NCBI RefSeq assembly: GCF_000619885.1
Contig: NZ_JHUZ01000006.1
Location: 496,001-560,000 of the forward strand
DNA length: 64,000 nucleotides
Reading direction: 5' to 3'
Source of the DNA: Balneatrix alpica DSM 16621
GTDB taxonomy: Bacteria; Pseudomonadota; Gammaproteobacteria; Pseudomonadales; Balneatricaceae
Shown one piece after another: positions 39,611 through 48,557 of the stretch (within the stretch, counting starts at the first letter, position 1; every line of letters starts with the position of its first letter). Both the position numbers and the translations under genes were made by a program. The notes below the pieces were generated by a model. The model was not told where the DNA came from, ran no database searches, and saw only the letters and a program-made list of their open reading frames with translations.

Positions 39611-40725
39611 CGTGGCAGGCTGAAACACAGACGTGCCCCCTGCTGGCAGGGTTCGGCCCAGATGCGGCCCTGATGCAGGCGGATAATTTGCCGACAGATC
39701 GCTAAACCGAGGCCGGTGCCGCCGGCTCCGGTGCGGCTATGACGGCTTTGCGCAAACTTGTCGAAGACGCTTTCCAGCTCATCCTCGGGGATGCCAATGC
39801 CCTGATCTTCAATGCTGGCCAACAGTTGTGACTCCTGCTGCTGCAGGCGGATGAGAATCTTGCCCTGTGCAGGGCTGAAGCGCGCTGCATTGGCGAGGAG
39901 GTTGATCCATACCTGCGCCATTTGATGGGCATCGGCCTGCAACGGTTGCAACTGGCCGTCGGTTTCGATGCTCACCTGTAGCTGTTTGTCATTGAGCAAG
40001 GGCTCCAGTTCCTGCAGGCAGTGTTCCAACAGTGCATGCATCTCCACCGCGGAGGGGGTAAACAGCACCCGTCCGGCTTCCAATTTAGCTAAGTCGAGCA
40101 GGTTGTTGAGCAGATGCAGCAGGCGTTGGCCACTCTCATGGATGCGCAAAAAATAGTGGCCGAGCTTTTCCACCGGTGCCTGATGGGCGCGTTTTTCGCC
40201 CATGCTGGCAAAGTTAAGAATGGCGTGCATCGGTGTACGTAGCTCGTGTGACATATTGGCGAGAAACTCTGTTTTGGCCATATCCGCCTGGCGTGCCGCC
40301 AGCAGGGATTGCAGGCGGGCATTGGCGCCCTCCAGCAGGACCACCAGGTTGTCTTTCAGGCGGCCATGGCGCAGTGGGTCCTCTACCGGCATATTGGTCA
40401 CCCGTAAGCTGACCTGGGGGAAGTGCACCAGGGTGTGGGCACCCTGATCGCTGATTCGTTCGGCCTGATATTGCAGCGCCGGGCGGTCTGCCTCGTTCAG
40501 CGGCTGCCCCTGCTGATCCAACCAGAGCTGTTGCCCCAGCCGCAGTTGCCCCTGTAAGCCAAATTCCTTCAACACGCTAAACAGCTCGCGGGCCAGGGCG
40601 TCTTCGTCCTGGCAGGCAAAGCTACGTTGCAAAAAGCCGATTACCTGCCCCAACTCTGAGTTGGCGGCCATCACCATCATGGCGAAATCAAGGGAGGTGT
40701 CGCTGGGTGGTGGGATATCGCTCAT
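39607..40725 (-). CDS. Orphan soluble sensor histidine kinase
   Basis: A 372-residue kinase with no TM helix. About 145 N-terminal residues form an unrecognised, possibly GAF-like sensor. HisKA follows with His160 in NMSHELRTPMHAI, then the ATPase domain with intact boxes: NLLANAARFS, DQGIGIPEDELE and GTGLGLAICRQII. No response regulator is adjacent. ATG 40725 follows AGGA; a start at 40761 would reach into the divergent glnE promoter. Target unknown. Confidence 0.88.
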   Translation of the reverse strand: MSDIPPPSDTSLDFAMMVMAANSELGQVIGFLQRSFACQDEDALARELFSVLKEFGLQGQLRLGQQLWLDQQGQPLNEADRPALQYQAERISDQGAHTLVHFPQVSLRVTNMPVEDPLRHGRLKDNLVVLLEGANARLQSLLAARQADMAKTEFLANMSHELRTPMHAILNFASMGEKRAHQAPVEKLGHYFLRIHESGQRLLHLLNNLLDLAKLEAGRVLFTPSAVEMHALLEHCLQELEPLLNDKQLQVSIETDGQLQPLQADAHQMAQVWINLLANAARFSPAQGKILIRLQQQESQLLASIEDQGIGIPEDELESVFDKFAQSRHSRTGAGGTGLGLAICRQIIRLHQGRIWAEPCQQGARLCFSLPR

Positions 40726-40760
40726 GGTGGGGTCCTGTTCGGCGCTACGGCTGCGGATCA

Positions 40761-40789
40761 TTGTTATAGGCTAAAGACTGGATTATGTT
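40761..40789 (+). promoter_or_regulatory. Promoter candidate for glnE
   Basis: TTGTTA (40761-40766), 17-base spacer, TATGTT (40784-40789). It lies 73 bases before the chosen glnE start and argues against the longer frame beginning at 40785. Confidence 0.5.
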
Positions 40790-40862
40790 GGAGCAAGCTG
40801 CCTTAGCACCCGGAGGCTCGCCTTGGCTCTGGGTTTGTCATTCGTCATCGCCAGGAGTGCTC

Positions 40863-43799
40863 ATGCTGCAACCTGACTTCAGCACTGTTCCCGCTTGTTT
40901 CCATGCTCACCTTAGCCAGGCTTGGCAACGTTTACAGGAGTGCCCCCAGGCGGAGGCAATTGCCGCTGCCTTGGCTACCGCGGAGTCAGCGCGGCAGCAG
41001 CAATTATGGCGGGTATTGGTGGGCAGTGACTATGTGCTGGAGCAATGGTTGAAGCGGCCCCAGTGGTTGCTGGCCAGGCTGGAAGGCCAGCCTGCGCTGG
41101 CCAGTGAGGATTATGCCCGCCGTTTGCAGGAAGTGTTGGCAACAGTCACCGATGAAGCCGAGCTGATGCGCCAACTGCGGCTATTCCGCCATGAGCGGAT
41201 GCAGGAACTGATCTGGTTGGATCTGAACCGCTTGCAACCGATGCCACTGTTAACCCTGGCGCTGTCACGCTTGGCAGATTGCTGTACCCAACAAGCGCTG
41301 GATTGGTTGTATCCACGCCTGGCGGAGCGTTGGGGTACGCCCTATGGTCGCTATAGCCAGCAACCACAGCAATTGGTGGTGTTGGGGATGGGCAAGCTGG
41401 GGGCTAATGAGCTGAATCTGTCTTCTGATATCGATCTGATCTTCGCCTATGCGGAAAAGGGCGAGACCCAGGGTGGACGCAAGTCGGTTTCTAATGAGGA
41501 ATTTTTTGCCAAGCTGGGGCAAAACCTGATCAAGGTGCTGGATCACAGTACCGCCGAAGGCTTTGTTTTCCGGGTGGATATGCGCCTGCGCCCTTATGGC
41601 AGTGCTGGCACCTTGGTGCCGAGCTTCGGGGCGATGGAATCCTACTACCAGGAGCAGGGGCGGGACTGGGAACGCTATGCCATGATCAAAGCCCGGGTGA
41701 TGGCCGGTGATCAGCAGGCGGGTAGCCAGTTGCTCGATATGCTGCGTCCCTTTGTTTATCGGCGTTATCTGGACTACAGCGCCTTTGAATCGCTGCGCGG
41801 TATGAAGCAGATGATCAACCGCGAAGTGCGACGCAAAGGGTTAGAGGACAACGTCAAGCTGGGGCAGGGGGGAATCCGGGAGGTGGAGTTTATTGCTCAG
41901 GCCTTTCAGCTGATTCGTGGTGGCCGTGATCAGCGCTTACAGGCGCGGGAGTTGCTACGGGTCTTGCCACAATTACCTGACTCGGTAGGGATGCCTGCCA
42001 GCGCCGTGGCGGAGCTATTGGCGGCCTATGAGTTTTTACGTAATACCGAGCATGGTATTCAGGCGCTGCGTGATGAGCAGAGCCAGTTGTTACCGGCCAG
42101 TGAGTTTGATCGCCAGCGTTTGGCCTGGAGCCAGTGTTTGCAGGATTGGCCCAGCTTTATGCAGCAGCTGGAGCAGCATCGTGTACGGGTGCGGGCGCAC
42201 TTCAACGAGGTGATCAGCGATCCTGAAGATGAGCAGCCGCGGCAGGAACAGGCCCAGGTGCAGCAGTGGCTCAGCCTGTGGGAGCAAAGTGATGAAGCTT
42301 ATGATGACAGCGCTTGCCAATGGCTGGCGGAGCAAGGATTCCAGGATAGTGAGCGGGTACGCTTAGCGATTGATAAGCTGCGCACCAGTCGCGCCCATCA
42401 GGTGATGCAGGCGATTGGGCAGGAGCGTTTGCAGGCGTTGGTGCCGCTCTTACTGGCCCAGGTCGGCAAAGCCAAGGAGCCAGAACAGACCCTGGAGCGG
42501 GTGCTGCAGCTGGTGGAGGCCGTGCTGCGCCGCACCGCGTATCTGGTGTTGTTGGTGGAAAACCCCTCGGCGTTGGAGCAACTGGTGCGTCTGTCCGCTG
42601 AAAGCGCCTGGTTCGCTACCCACCTAGCTCGTTATCCGGTGTTACTGGATGAATTGATTGATGTGCAGAGTCTCTACCGGGCGCCGGATCGTCATCGTTT
42701 GGCGATGGAGCTGCATCAGCTGCTGCTGCGTACCCCTGAGCAGGACGTGGAGCAGCTGATGGAGGCATTGCGTTACTTCAAGAATGCCCAGAGCTTACGA
42801 GTGGCGGCGGCGGACATTACCGGTGTGCTGCCGTTGATGAAGGTGTCCGATGCCCTGACCTTTGTGGCCGAGGTGATTCTGCAGAAAGTGCTGGAAGTGG
42901 CCTGGCAGCAGCTGGTGGATAAACATGGTCGCCCCCTGCGTGGCGATGGTGAGCCCTGTGAACGGGACTTTATTATTGTCGGCTATGGCAAGCTGGGGGG
43001 GATTGAGCTGTCCTATGGCTCCGACCTGGATCTGGTCTTTATCCATGATGCTGATCCGAATGGGGATACCGAAGGGCCGGAGCGGGTGATCCCCAATCAG
43101 ACCTTCTTTACCCGCTTGGGGCAGAAAATTATCCATCTGCTGACCACCTTTACCCCCTCCGGGCAACTCTACGAGGTGGATATGCGCTTGCGTCCCTCCG
43201 GCGCCTCGGGCCTGTTAGTGAGTTCTCTGCAGGCTTTTGTCAGCTATCAGCATGAGCAGGCCTGGACCTGGGAGCAGCAGGCACTGGTGCGGGCGCGGGT
43301 GGTGGCGGGCAGTGAACGTTTGGGGCAGGCATTTGAGCAGGCCAGGGTAGCCGCCTTGGCCCGTCCCAGAGAGCGGGAGGTTCTACGTCAGGAAGTGGTG
43401 CAGATGCGGCAAAAGATGCGCGATAACCTGGGCAGTGCGGCGGCCAAGGCGGAGGGGGAGGCAAACTTTCACCTCAAGCAGGATGCCGGGGGGATTGTTG
43501 ATATCGAGTTCTTGGTGCAATTTTTGGCGTTGGCCCATGCCCATCAGTACCCGCAGTTGGTGCAGTATTCCGACAATATCCGCATTCTGGAGGCAGCAGA
43601 GCAGTTGGGCTTGTTGACCGTCGAGCAGGCAGAAAGTCTGCGTGAAGCCTATAAAGCCTATCGTGCGGTAGGCCATCGTCTGACGCTGCAGAATCGCTCG
43701 GGGGTTGTTACCGATGGTCAGCTGGATGCCTTGCGCACCCAGGTCAGCCAGTTATGGCAGGAGTTGGTTGAGGGGCAGGGCGAGAGCGGTGCGTCCTAA
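40863..43799 (+). CDS. glnE: Glutamine synthetase adenylyltransferase/deadenylase GlnE
   Basis: Bifunctional enzyme that adenylylates and deadenylylates glutamine synthetase according to PII state. The 978-residue protein has two nucleotidyltransferase domains, each with a G-GK-G-E-S-SD-DL pattern: GMGKLGANELNLSSDIDL near residue 177 (deadenylase) and GYGKLGGIELSYGSDLDL near residue 709 (adenylase). ATG 40863 follows AGGAG and the promoter candidate. ilvE is convergent. Confidence 0.97.
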   Translation: MLQPDFSTVPACFHAHLSQAWQRLQECPQAEAIAAALATAESARQQQLWRVLVGSDYVLEQWLKRPQWLLARLEGQPALASEDYARRLQEVLATVTDEAELMRQLRLFRHERMQELIWLDLNRLQPMPLLTLALSRLADCCTQQALDWLYPRLAERWGTPYGRYSQQPQQLVVLGMGKLGANELNLSSDIDLIFAYAEKGETQGGRKSVSNEEFFAKLGQNLIKVLDHSTAEGFVFRVDMRLRPYGSAGTLVPSFGAMESYYQEQGRDWERYAMIKARVMAGDQQAGSQLLDMLRPFVYRRYLDYSAFESLRGMKQMINREVRRKGLEDNVKLGQGGIREVEFIAQAFQLIRGGRDQRLQARELLRVLPQLPDSVGMPASAVAELLAAYEFLRNTEHGIQALRDEQSQLLPASEFDRQRLAWSQCLQDWPSFMQQLEQHRVRVRAHFNEVISDPEDEQPRQEQAQVQQWLSLWEQSDEAYDDSACQWLAEQGFQDSERVRLAIDKLRTSRAHQVMQAIGQERLQALVPLLLAQVGKAKEPEQTLERVLQLVEAVLRRTAYLVLLVENPSALEQLVRLSAESAWFATHLARYPVLLDELIDVQSLYRAPDRHRLAMELHQLLLRTPEQDVEQLMEALRYFKNAQSLRVAAADITGVLPLMKVSDALTFVAEVILQKVLEVAWQQLVDKHGRPLRGDGEPCERDFIIVGYGKLGGIELSYGSDLDLVFIHDADPNGDTEGPERVIPNQTFFTRLGQKIIHLLTTFTPSGQLYEVDMRLRPSGASGLLVSSLQAFVSYQHEQAWTWEQQALVRARVVAGSERLGQAFEQARVAALARPREREVLRQEVVQMRQKMRDNLGSAAAKAEGEANFHLKQDAGGIVDIEFLVQFLALAHAHQYPQLVQYSDNIRILEAAEQLGLLTVEQAESLREAYKAYRAVGHRLTLQNRSGVVTDGQLDALRTQVSQLWQELVEGQGESGAS

Positions 43800-43935
43800 A
43801 CGCCTGCTGCGGCGTCAGCGTTTACAGCTGGGCAGACGCCGGCGTCATCAGTTGCGGTTGGCGCCCTGGTCGAGTGTGACCGTCCAAGCGTGGTTACCCT
43901 ATGCGGCGCAATGGCCCTATGCGCAGGCCTCGTAG
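43789..43935 (+). CDS. Possible small Arg-rich protein after glnE
   Basis: A 48-residue frame from GTG 43789 that overlaps the last codons of glnE. The first 24 residues are very basic (RPKRLLRRQRLQLGRRRRHQ). The SD is weak and no family is recognised. It may be chance in GC-rich DNA. Confidence 0.2.
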   Translation: MRPKRLLRRQRLQLGRRRRHQLRLAPWSSVTVQAWLPYAAQWPYAQAS

Positions 43936-43974
43936 CCTGCTCGTTGGGCAGTGCTCGCCCTCAGGCTTGAATAA

Positions 43975-43998
43975 CAACGCCCGCGAAGGCGGGCGTTG
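43975..43998. terminator. Bidirectional terminator between glnE and ilvE
   Basis: CAACGCCCGC (43975-43984) pairs with GCGGGCGTTG (43989-43998), loop GAAG. Located between convergent genes; the T run is short. Confidence 0.75.
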
Positions 43999-44021
43999 GC
44001 GGCGACAGACAAACGGCTAGT

Positions 44022-45017
44022 TTATACCTGGGTTAACCAACCGAATTTGTCTTCACTGACACCCCATTGCAGGTCATTCAGGGCCTTGCGCAGTTTCAGG
44101 GTAGTGGCGCCGACTGCACCATTACCAACGGGGTATTCTTTGCCTTGATGAATCAGGGTGCCGACGGGCGCCAATACGGCGGCGGTGCCGGACAGTGCCG
44201 CTTCACAGCCAGGCTTGGCGGCACGCTCCAGCAGTTCTTCAATACGCAGTTCACGCTCCGATACCTTCATGCCGGCATCCCGGGCCAGGGTGAGGATGGA
44301 GTCGCGGGTTACCCCATGCAGGAAGCTGGAATCCAGCGCCTTGGTAATGATTTCATCGCCATCGATCAGCAGGAAGTTGGCGGCGCCGGTTTCTTGCACA
44401 TCGCCACCGGGGCAGAACAACACCTGATCCGCCTGCACCTCTGCTTTGGCCTTCAGGGTCGGGCGCAGGGCACTGGCATAGTTACCACCGCTCTTGACCA
44501 TCCCCATGTGCGCAGCGCAGCGCATGCCGGAGTCATCCAGAAGCAGACGCAGGGCACGGTCGCCACCGGCGAAGTAATCCCCTACCGGAGACAGCAGAAC
44601 GTACATGCAGGAGGTGGTAGTGGGGGCGGCGGCTTTACCGATGGCGGCCTCTGTGCCGATATGGGTCGGGCGGATATACATGGAGCCAGGGCGCGCCGGT
44701 ACCTCAGCGGCAAAACGCGCCACAATGGTGGTGATCATCTCGCTCAGCAGCGCTTGATCCACTTTGGGCAGTGACAGCAGCTCGGAGCTCTGTGCCAGAC
44801 GGGCAACGTTGCGATCCATGCGGAAAATCTTGACGTTGCCATCTTCATGACGGAAGGCCTTCAAGCCCTCAAAACAGGTGCTGGAGTAATGCAACACATG
44901 GGCGCCCGGGTGCAGTTGCAGGCTGGAGCTGGACACCACCTCTGTGCCGCTCCATTGGGTACCATCAAACCAGGAAATTGCCATTTCAGGCATAAAAACG
45001 GAGCCGAACGCAGCCAT
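44022..45017 (-). CDS. ilvE: Branched-chain amino acid aminotransferase
   Basis: PLP enzyme that transfers amino groups to and from leucine, isoleucine and valine. The 331-residue fold-type IV protein shows YSSTCFEGLKAFR near residue 44, SGGNYASALRP, GGDVQETGAANFL and SFLHGVTRDSIL. It is of the longer type II branch used by Pseudomonas. ATG 45017 follows AGGAT. Monocistronic on the minus strand, with the 493-base gap 45018-45510 upstream holding only the small ORF and terminator listed next. Confidence 0.95.
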   Translation of the reverse strand: MAAFGSVFMPEMAISWFDGTQWSGTEVVSSSSLQLHPGAHVLHYSSTCFEGLKAFRHEDGNVKIFRMDRNVARLAQSSELLSLPKVDQALLSEMITTIVARFAAEVPARPGSMYIRPTHIGTEAAIGKAAAPTTTSCMYVLLSPVGDYFAGGDRALRLLLDDSGMRCAAHMGMVKSGGNYASALRPTLKAKAEVQADQVLFCPGGDVQETGAANFLLIDGDEIITKALDSSFLHGVTRDSILTLARDAGMKVSERELRIEELLERAAKPGCEAALSGTAAVLAPVGTLIHQGKEYPVGNGAVGATTLKLRKALNDLQWGVSEDKFGWLTQV

Positions 45018-45306
45018 ATCAAATCATCCTAATCATCGGAAACACCGTTCTGTCACGCGGATGCCAGCACGGCGTATTGCTATAAACGGGTGTAGGCTTG
45101 ATTGTAAGCATTCAGGCTGAAAAAGGAATTGTCTCGGCCAGGATTATCTTGGGCTGCGGATGGACTAAATGGGGATTTGACTCGCTCTTTAGTCGCCTGG
45201 CGGCATTCTTGTGGGGGGCGGGGCTTGACGTGCCCCTGGCTTTTATCCAGACTGCTTGCACTTTCATTGGCCATCCTGGCCTGAATACAGATTTCGGTAG
45301 AGTTTT

Positions 45307-45363
45307 ATGTTCGCTTTCGCTAAAGCCAAACAATCCAAACCTAAGGTAGCCAAAAAGGGCTAG
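45307..45363 (+). CDS. Tiny Lys-rich ORF in its own transcription unit
   Basis: An 18-codon frame: MFAFAKAKQSKPKVAKKG. Five Lys plus alternating Ala and Phe. A weak SD-like TAGAG precedes the ATG. It is unusual because a strong intrinsic terminator lies 47 bases after the stop and ahead of dapA, so some transcript ends here. It could be a small protein, a leader peptide or part of a small RNA. The rest of 45018-45306 shows no recognisable gene. Confidence 0.35.
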   Translation: MFAFAKAKQSKPKVAKKG

Positions 45364-45409
45364 CCTGGTTGGTTGTTGGCGGAAATAAAGCAGAGCTAAA
45401 ACTCAGCAA

Positions 45410-45445
45410 AAAGCCCCGGTAGCCAAGCAGGCGCACCGGGGCTTT
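45410..45445 (+). terminator. Strong intrinsic terminator upstream of dapA
   Basis: AAAGCCCCGGT (45410-45420) pairs with ACCGGGGCTTT (45435-45445), followed by GTCTTTCT. No annotated gene but the 18-codon ORF lies upstream on this strand, so it ends an unassigned transcript or acts as a dapA leader attenuator. Confidence 0.85.
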
Positions 45446-45510
45446 GTCTTTCTAGCGTCTGTTAAATTTTGCTCACTCATAACTAAAAAATTCTGTTGAG
45501 GACGCCTTTT

Positions 45511-46383
45511 ATGTTTCGTGGATCCATTACTGCTCTGCTGACTCCCTTCCGTGATGGTCAGTTAGATGAGGCTGCTTTGCGCAAGATGGTGCGCTTTCAG
45601 GTGGAGCAGGGTAGCCATGGTTTGGTGCCGGTTGGGACGACGGGCGAGTCGCCGACCCTCAGCGAGGCGGAGCATAAACGGGTGGTGGAGATTACGGTCG
45701 AGGAGTGTGGCGGACGTATTCCGGTGATTGCTGGTGCTGGTTCTAATAACCCGGTGGAGGCGATCAAGTACTCCCGCTATGCCGAACAGGCAGGTGCTGA
45801 TGCAACCCTGCATGTGGCCGGCTATTACAATCGTCCCAATCAGGAAGGCTTGTATCAGCACTTTCGCCATGTGCATGACAACAGTGGTCTGCCCATCATT
45901 CTGTATAACATCCCCCCTCGCACCATTGTGGGGTTAGAGGTTGAGACCCTGGCGCGTCTGGCGGAGTTGCCCCGCGTGGTGGGGGTAAAGGACGCTACCG
46001 GTGATGTCACCCGTATCCTGCTGGAGCGTCGTTTAATTAACAAAGCCTTCAGCTATCTATCTGGTGATGATATTGCCGCCGTGGCTTACAGTGTCGGTGG
46101 GGGGGCGGGCTGTATTTCAGTGACGTCCAATATTGCCCCGGCGCTGGTGGCACAGCTGCACCAATACTGTCTGCAGGGCGACTATGCCTCCGCGCGGGAG
46201 TTACAGGATCGTCTGGTGCCGCTACATCGCGCCCTGTTCCTTGAGCCTAACCCGGCGGGTGCCAAGTATGCAGCCTCCCTGCTGGGGCTATGCAGTGAAG
46301 AGTGCCGCCTGCCAGTTATTGCCCTGAAAGACAGCAGTAAAGCGGCAATTCGCCAGGCGATGGTGGAGCTGCAGTTGATCTGA
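45511..46383 (+). CDS. dapA: 4-hydroxy-tetrahydrodipicolinate synthase DapA
   Basis: Condenses pyruvate with aspartate semialdehyde on the lysine and diaminopimelate pathway. TIM-barrel protein of 290 residues with LVPVGTTGESPTL, the catalytic Tyr in LYNIPPRT and the Schiff-base Lys in VVGVKDATGD. ATG 45511 follows TTGAGGA; the frame is open to a TTG at 45496, which is unneeded. Confidence 0.97.
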   Translation: MFRGSITALLTPFRDGQLDEAALRKMVRFQVEQGSHGLVPVGTTGESPTLSEAEHKRVVEITVEECGGRIPVIAGAGSNNPVEAIKYSRYAEQAGADATLHVAGYYNRPNQEGLYQHFRHVHDNSGLPIILYNIPPRTIVGLEVETLARLAELPRVVGVKDATGDVTRILLERRLINKAFSYLSGDDIAAVAYSVGGGAGCISVTSNIAPALVAQLHQYCLQGDYASARELQDRLVPLHRALFLEPNPAGAKYAASLLGLCSEECRLPVIALKDSSKAAIRQAMVELQLI

Positions 46384-46506
46384 CCCCGCCATGCAGGCTG
46401 CGTGGATGTTTCACGCTGATTTATTTATCATGTCCGGCTGCTTATTTAGCCTGTTCCCGCGCTGATGACCGCTGGGGACGGATCGTCTGGCCAGCTTGGA
46501 TACTGC

Positions 46507-47544
46507 GTGAAGATACTCATAGTCGGTCCATCCTGGGTTGGGGACATGGTAATGGCCCAGACCCTGTTCAAACTGTTGCATCAGCGCCACCCCGGTGTGG
46601 CGCTGGATGTGCTGGCCCCTGCCTGGAGCCTGGCACTGCTGGCGCGAATGCCAGAGGTGCGTGCCGGCATTCCGATGCCGGTGGGGCATGGCAAACTGGG
46701 GCTGGGGATTCGTCGCCAATTGGCGCAGCGGTTGGCCCTCAGTGGCTATGATCAGGCGATTATTCTGCCTAACTCCTGGAAATCCGCCCTAGTACCCTGG
46801 CTAGCGGGCATCCCCGTGCGTCGAGGCTGGCGTGGCGAGTTGCGCTTCGGCCTGTTGAATGATCACAGCCTGCTCGACAAGTCTGCTTTCCCGCGGATGG
46901 TGGAGCGCTTTGCCGCCCTGGCCTGGCCGGCGGCACAGATCAAGCGCAGTGCGGATTTGCCTGCTTTACCCTTACCCCAATTACAGGCCGATACCGCCGG
47001 GCAGCAACAGGCTCTGGCTCGGTTGCAGTTGCAGCACGATCGCCCCTGTTTGGCGCTTTGCCCCGGTGCTGAGTTCGGTGAAGCCAAGCGCTGGCCGGAG
47101 GCACAGTACGCCGAAGTGGCGCAGCATTATCTGCAACAAGGCTGGCAGCTGTGGCTGTTTGGCTCCCATAAAGATCGCCACGGTTGCGAGCAGATTATTC
47201 AATTACTACCTGAGGCTATGCGTGCACAGGCGGTTAACCTGGCGGGTGAAACCGAGTTGGCGGAAGCGGTGGATTTATTAGCCCTGGCCGATCTGGTGGT
47301 GTCCAATGACTCGGGCCTGATGCATGTTGCTGCTGCCCTTGGCCGTCCGTTGGTGGCGGTGTATGGCTCGACATCGCCTGACTTTACCCCGCCCCTGGGG
47401 GAGCAGGTTCAGATCGTACGCAGTGACATTGACTGCAGCCCCTGTTTTCAACGTACCTGCCCCTATGGACATTACCGCTGCCTGCGTGAGTTGGGCAGTG
47501 AGCGGGTATTAGAGGCGCTGCAGCAGTTGGAGTCACAGCGGTGA
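46507..47544 (+). CDS. waaF: ADP-heptose:LPS heptosyltransferase II
   Basis: Adds the second L-glycero-D-manno-heptose to the LPS inner core at the cytoplasmic face. GT9 protein of 345 residues with ILIVGPSWVGDMVMAQTL at the N-terminus and VSNDSGLMHVAAALGRP in the nucleotide-sugar domain. GTG 46507 is chosen because the family motif begins right there; an ATG at 46465 would add 14 unlike residues. Its stop overlaps waaC (GTGA). First gene of the plus-strand LPS operon. Confidence 0.95.
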   Translation: MKILIVGPSWVGDMVMAQTLFKLLHQRHPGVALDVLAPAWSLALLARMPEVRAGIPMPVGHGKLGLGIRRQLAQRLALSGYDQAIILPNSWKSALVPWLAGIPVRRGWRGELRFGLLNDHSLLDKSAFPRMVERFAALAWPAAQIKRSADLPALPLPQLQADTAGQQQALARLQLQHDRPCLALCPGAEFGEAKRWPEAQYAEVAQHYLQQGWQLWLFGSHKDRHGCEQIIQLLPEAMRAQAVNLAGETELAEAVDLLALADLVVSNDSGLMHVAAALGRPLVAVYGSTSPDFTPPLGEQVQIVRSDIDCSPCFQRTCPYGHYRCLRELGSERVLEALQQLESQR

Positions 47545-48557
47545 GGGTGCTGTTGGTGAAAACCTCCTCCATGGGGGATGTTATCCACACCTTACCGGCG
47601 CTGACCGATGCCCTGGCTGCCATCCCTGAGCTGCAGGTCGATTGGGTGGTGGAAGAGGCGTTTGCGGAAATCCCGGCCTGGCATCCAGCGGTGGCGGAGG
47701 TCATCCCAGTGGCGATTCGCCGTTGGCGCAAGCATCTCTTACAGCGGCAAACCTGGCACCAATGGCAACTATACCGTCGTTGGCTGAGGGCCAAACACTA
47801 CGATGCTGTGCTGGATGCCCAGGGACTGTTAAAAAGCGCCTTACTGGTTGCTTGTCAGGCCCGTGGCCCTCGTTATGGCCTGGATCGTCACAGCGCCCGT
47901 GAACCCTTGGCGAGTTATTGCTATCAGCATCCCCTCAGCGTGGCGAAGGGGCAACATGCGGTGGAGCGGACTCGGCAGCTATTTGCCCAGGCCCTGAACT
48001 ACACCCTGCCCAGCGCGCAGGGTGATGCCGGTTTAAATCAGCGTTTCCCCTGGCAGCCCGCCGATTATTTACTCGGCTTTCATGCGACAACCCGGGCGGA
48101 TAAACATTATCCAGAAGCATATTGGCGCCAGCTTTGTGAGCAGTGTGATCAGCAGGGGCTGGTATTGCGTCTGCCTTGGGTGACGGAGTCCGAACGCCAG
48201 CGGGCCGAGCGCTTAGCAGCTGGTTTGCCCCATATTCAGGTGCTGGAAAAAATGAACCTGACCGGGCTGGCACAGCAATTACAGGGTGCCCGTGCGGTGA
48301 TTTCCGTGGATACTGGTTTGGCCCACCTGGCGGCGGCGATGAATGTGCCTAATCTGATGCTATTTGGCCCCACCGAGCCTGGCTTGGTGGGGGGCTATGG
48401 CCAGCGTCAACATGCATTGGTAGCGCGGCAATTGCCAGCGGTTGCGGATGAAGTGGAGCCGCAAATATTTGCCCCCCTTACCCCACAGCGTCTATGGACG
48501 GCGTTGCAGCCCTTGCTGGCCTATAGCAGTGAGCAGAAGGATGACGATGAGCACTGA
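47541..48557 (+). CDS. waaC: ADP-heptose:LPS heptosyltransferase I
   Basis: Adds the first heptose to Kdo2-lipid A. GT9 protein of 338 residues beginning VRVLLVKTSSMGDVIHTLPAL, with VISVDTGLAHLAAAMNVP in the C-terminal domain. The SSMGDV variant of the N-terminal motif is typical of WaaC. GTG start overlaps waaF by four bases; its end overlaps the next gene by eleven. Confidence 0.95.
   Translation: MRVLLVKTSSMGDVIHTLPALTDALAAIPELQVDWVVEEAFAEIPAWHPAVAEVIPVAIRRWRKHLLQRQTWHQWQLYRRWLRAKHYDAVLDAQGLLKSALLVACQARGPRYGLDRHSAREPLASYCYQHPLSVAKGQHAVERTRQLFAQALNYTLPSAQGDAGLNQRFPWQPADYLLGFHATTRADKHYPEAYWRQLCEQCDQQGLVLRLPWVTESERQRAERLAAGLPHIQVLEKMNLTGLAQQLQGARAVISVDTGLAHLAAAMNVPNLMLFGPTEPGLVGGYGQRQHALVARQLPAVADEVEPQIFAPLTPQRLWTALQPLLAYSSEQKDDDEH

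Noticed and set aside
44067-44774. 235-codon frame opposite ilvE
   Set aside because: Shadow of ilvE, Gly/Gln-rich, no SD or family match.
45098-45349. 83-codon plus-strand and 73-codon minus-strand frames in the ilvE-dapA gap
   Set aside because: They overlap each other, lack SD sequences and look like chance translation. Only the 18-codon frame is kept, at low confidence.
45450-45510. Lysine riboswitch upstream of dapA
   Set aside because: The gap after the terminator is too short and lacks the L-box conserved segments.
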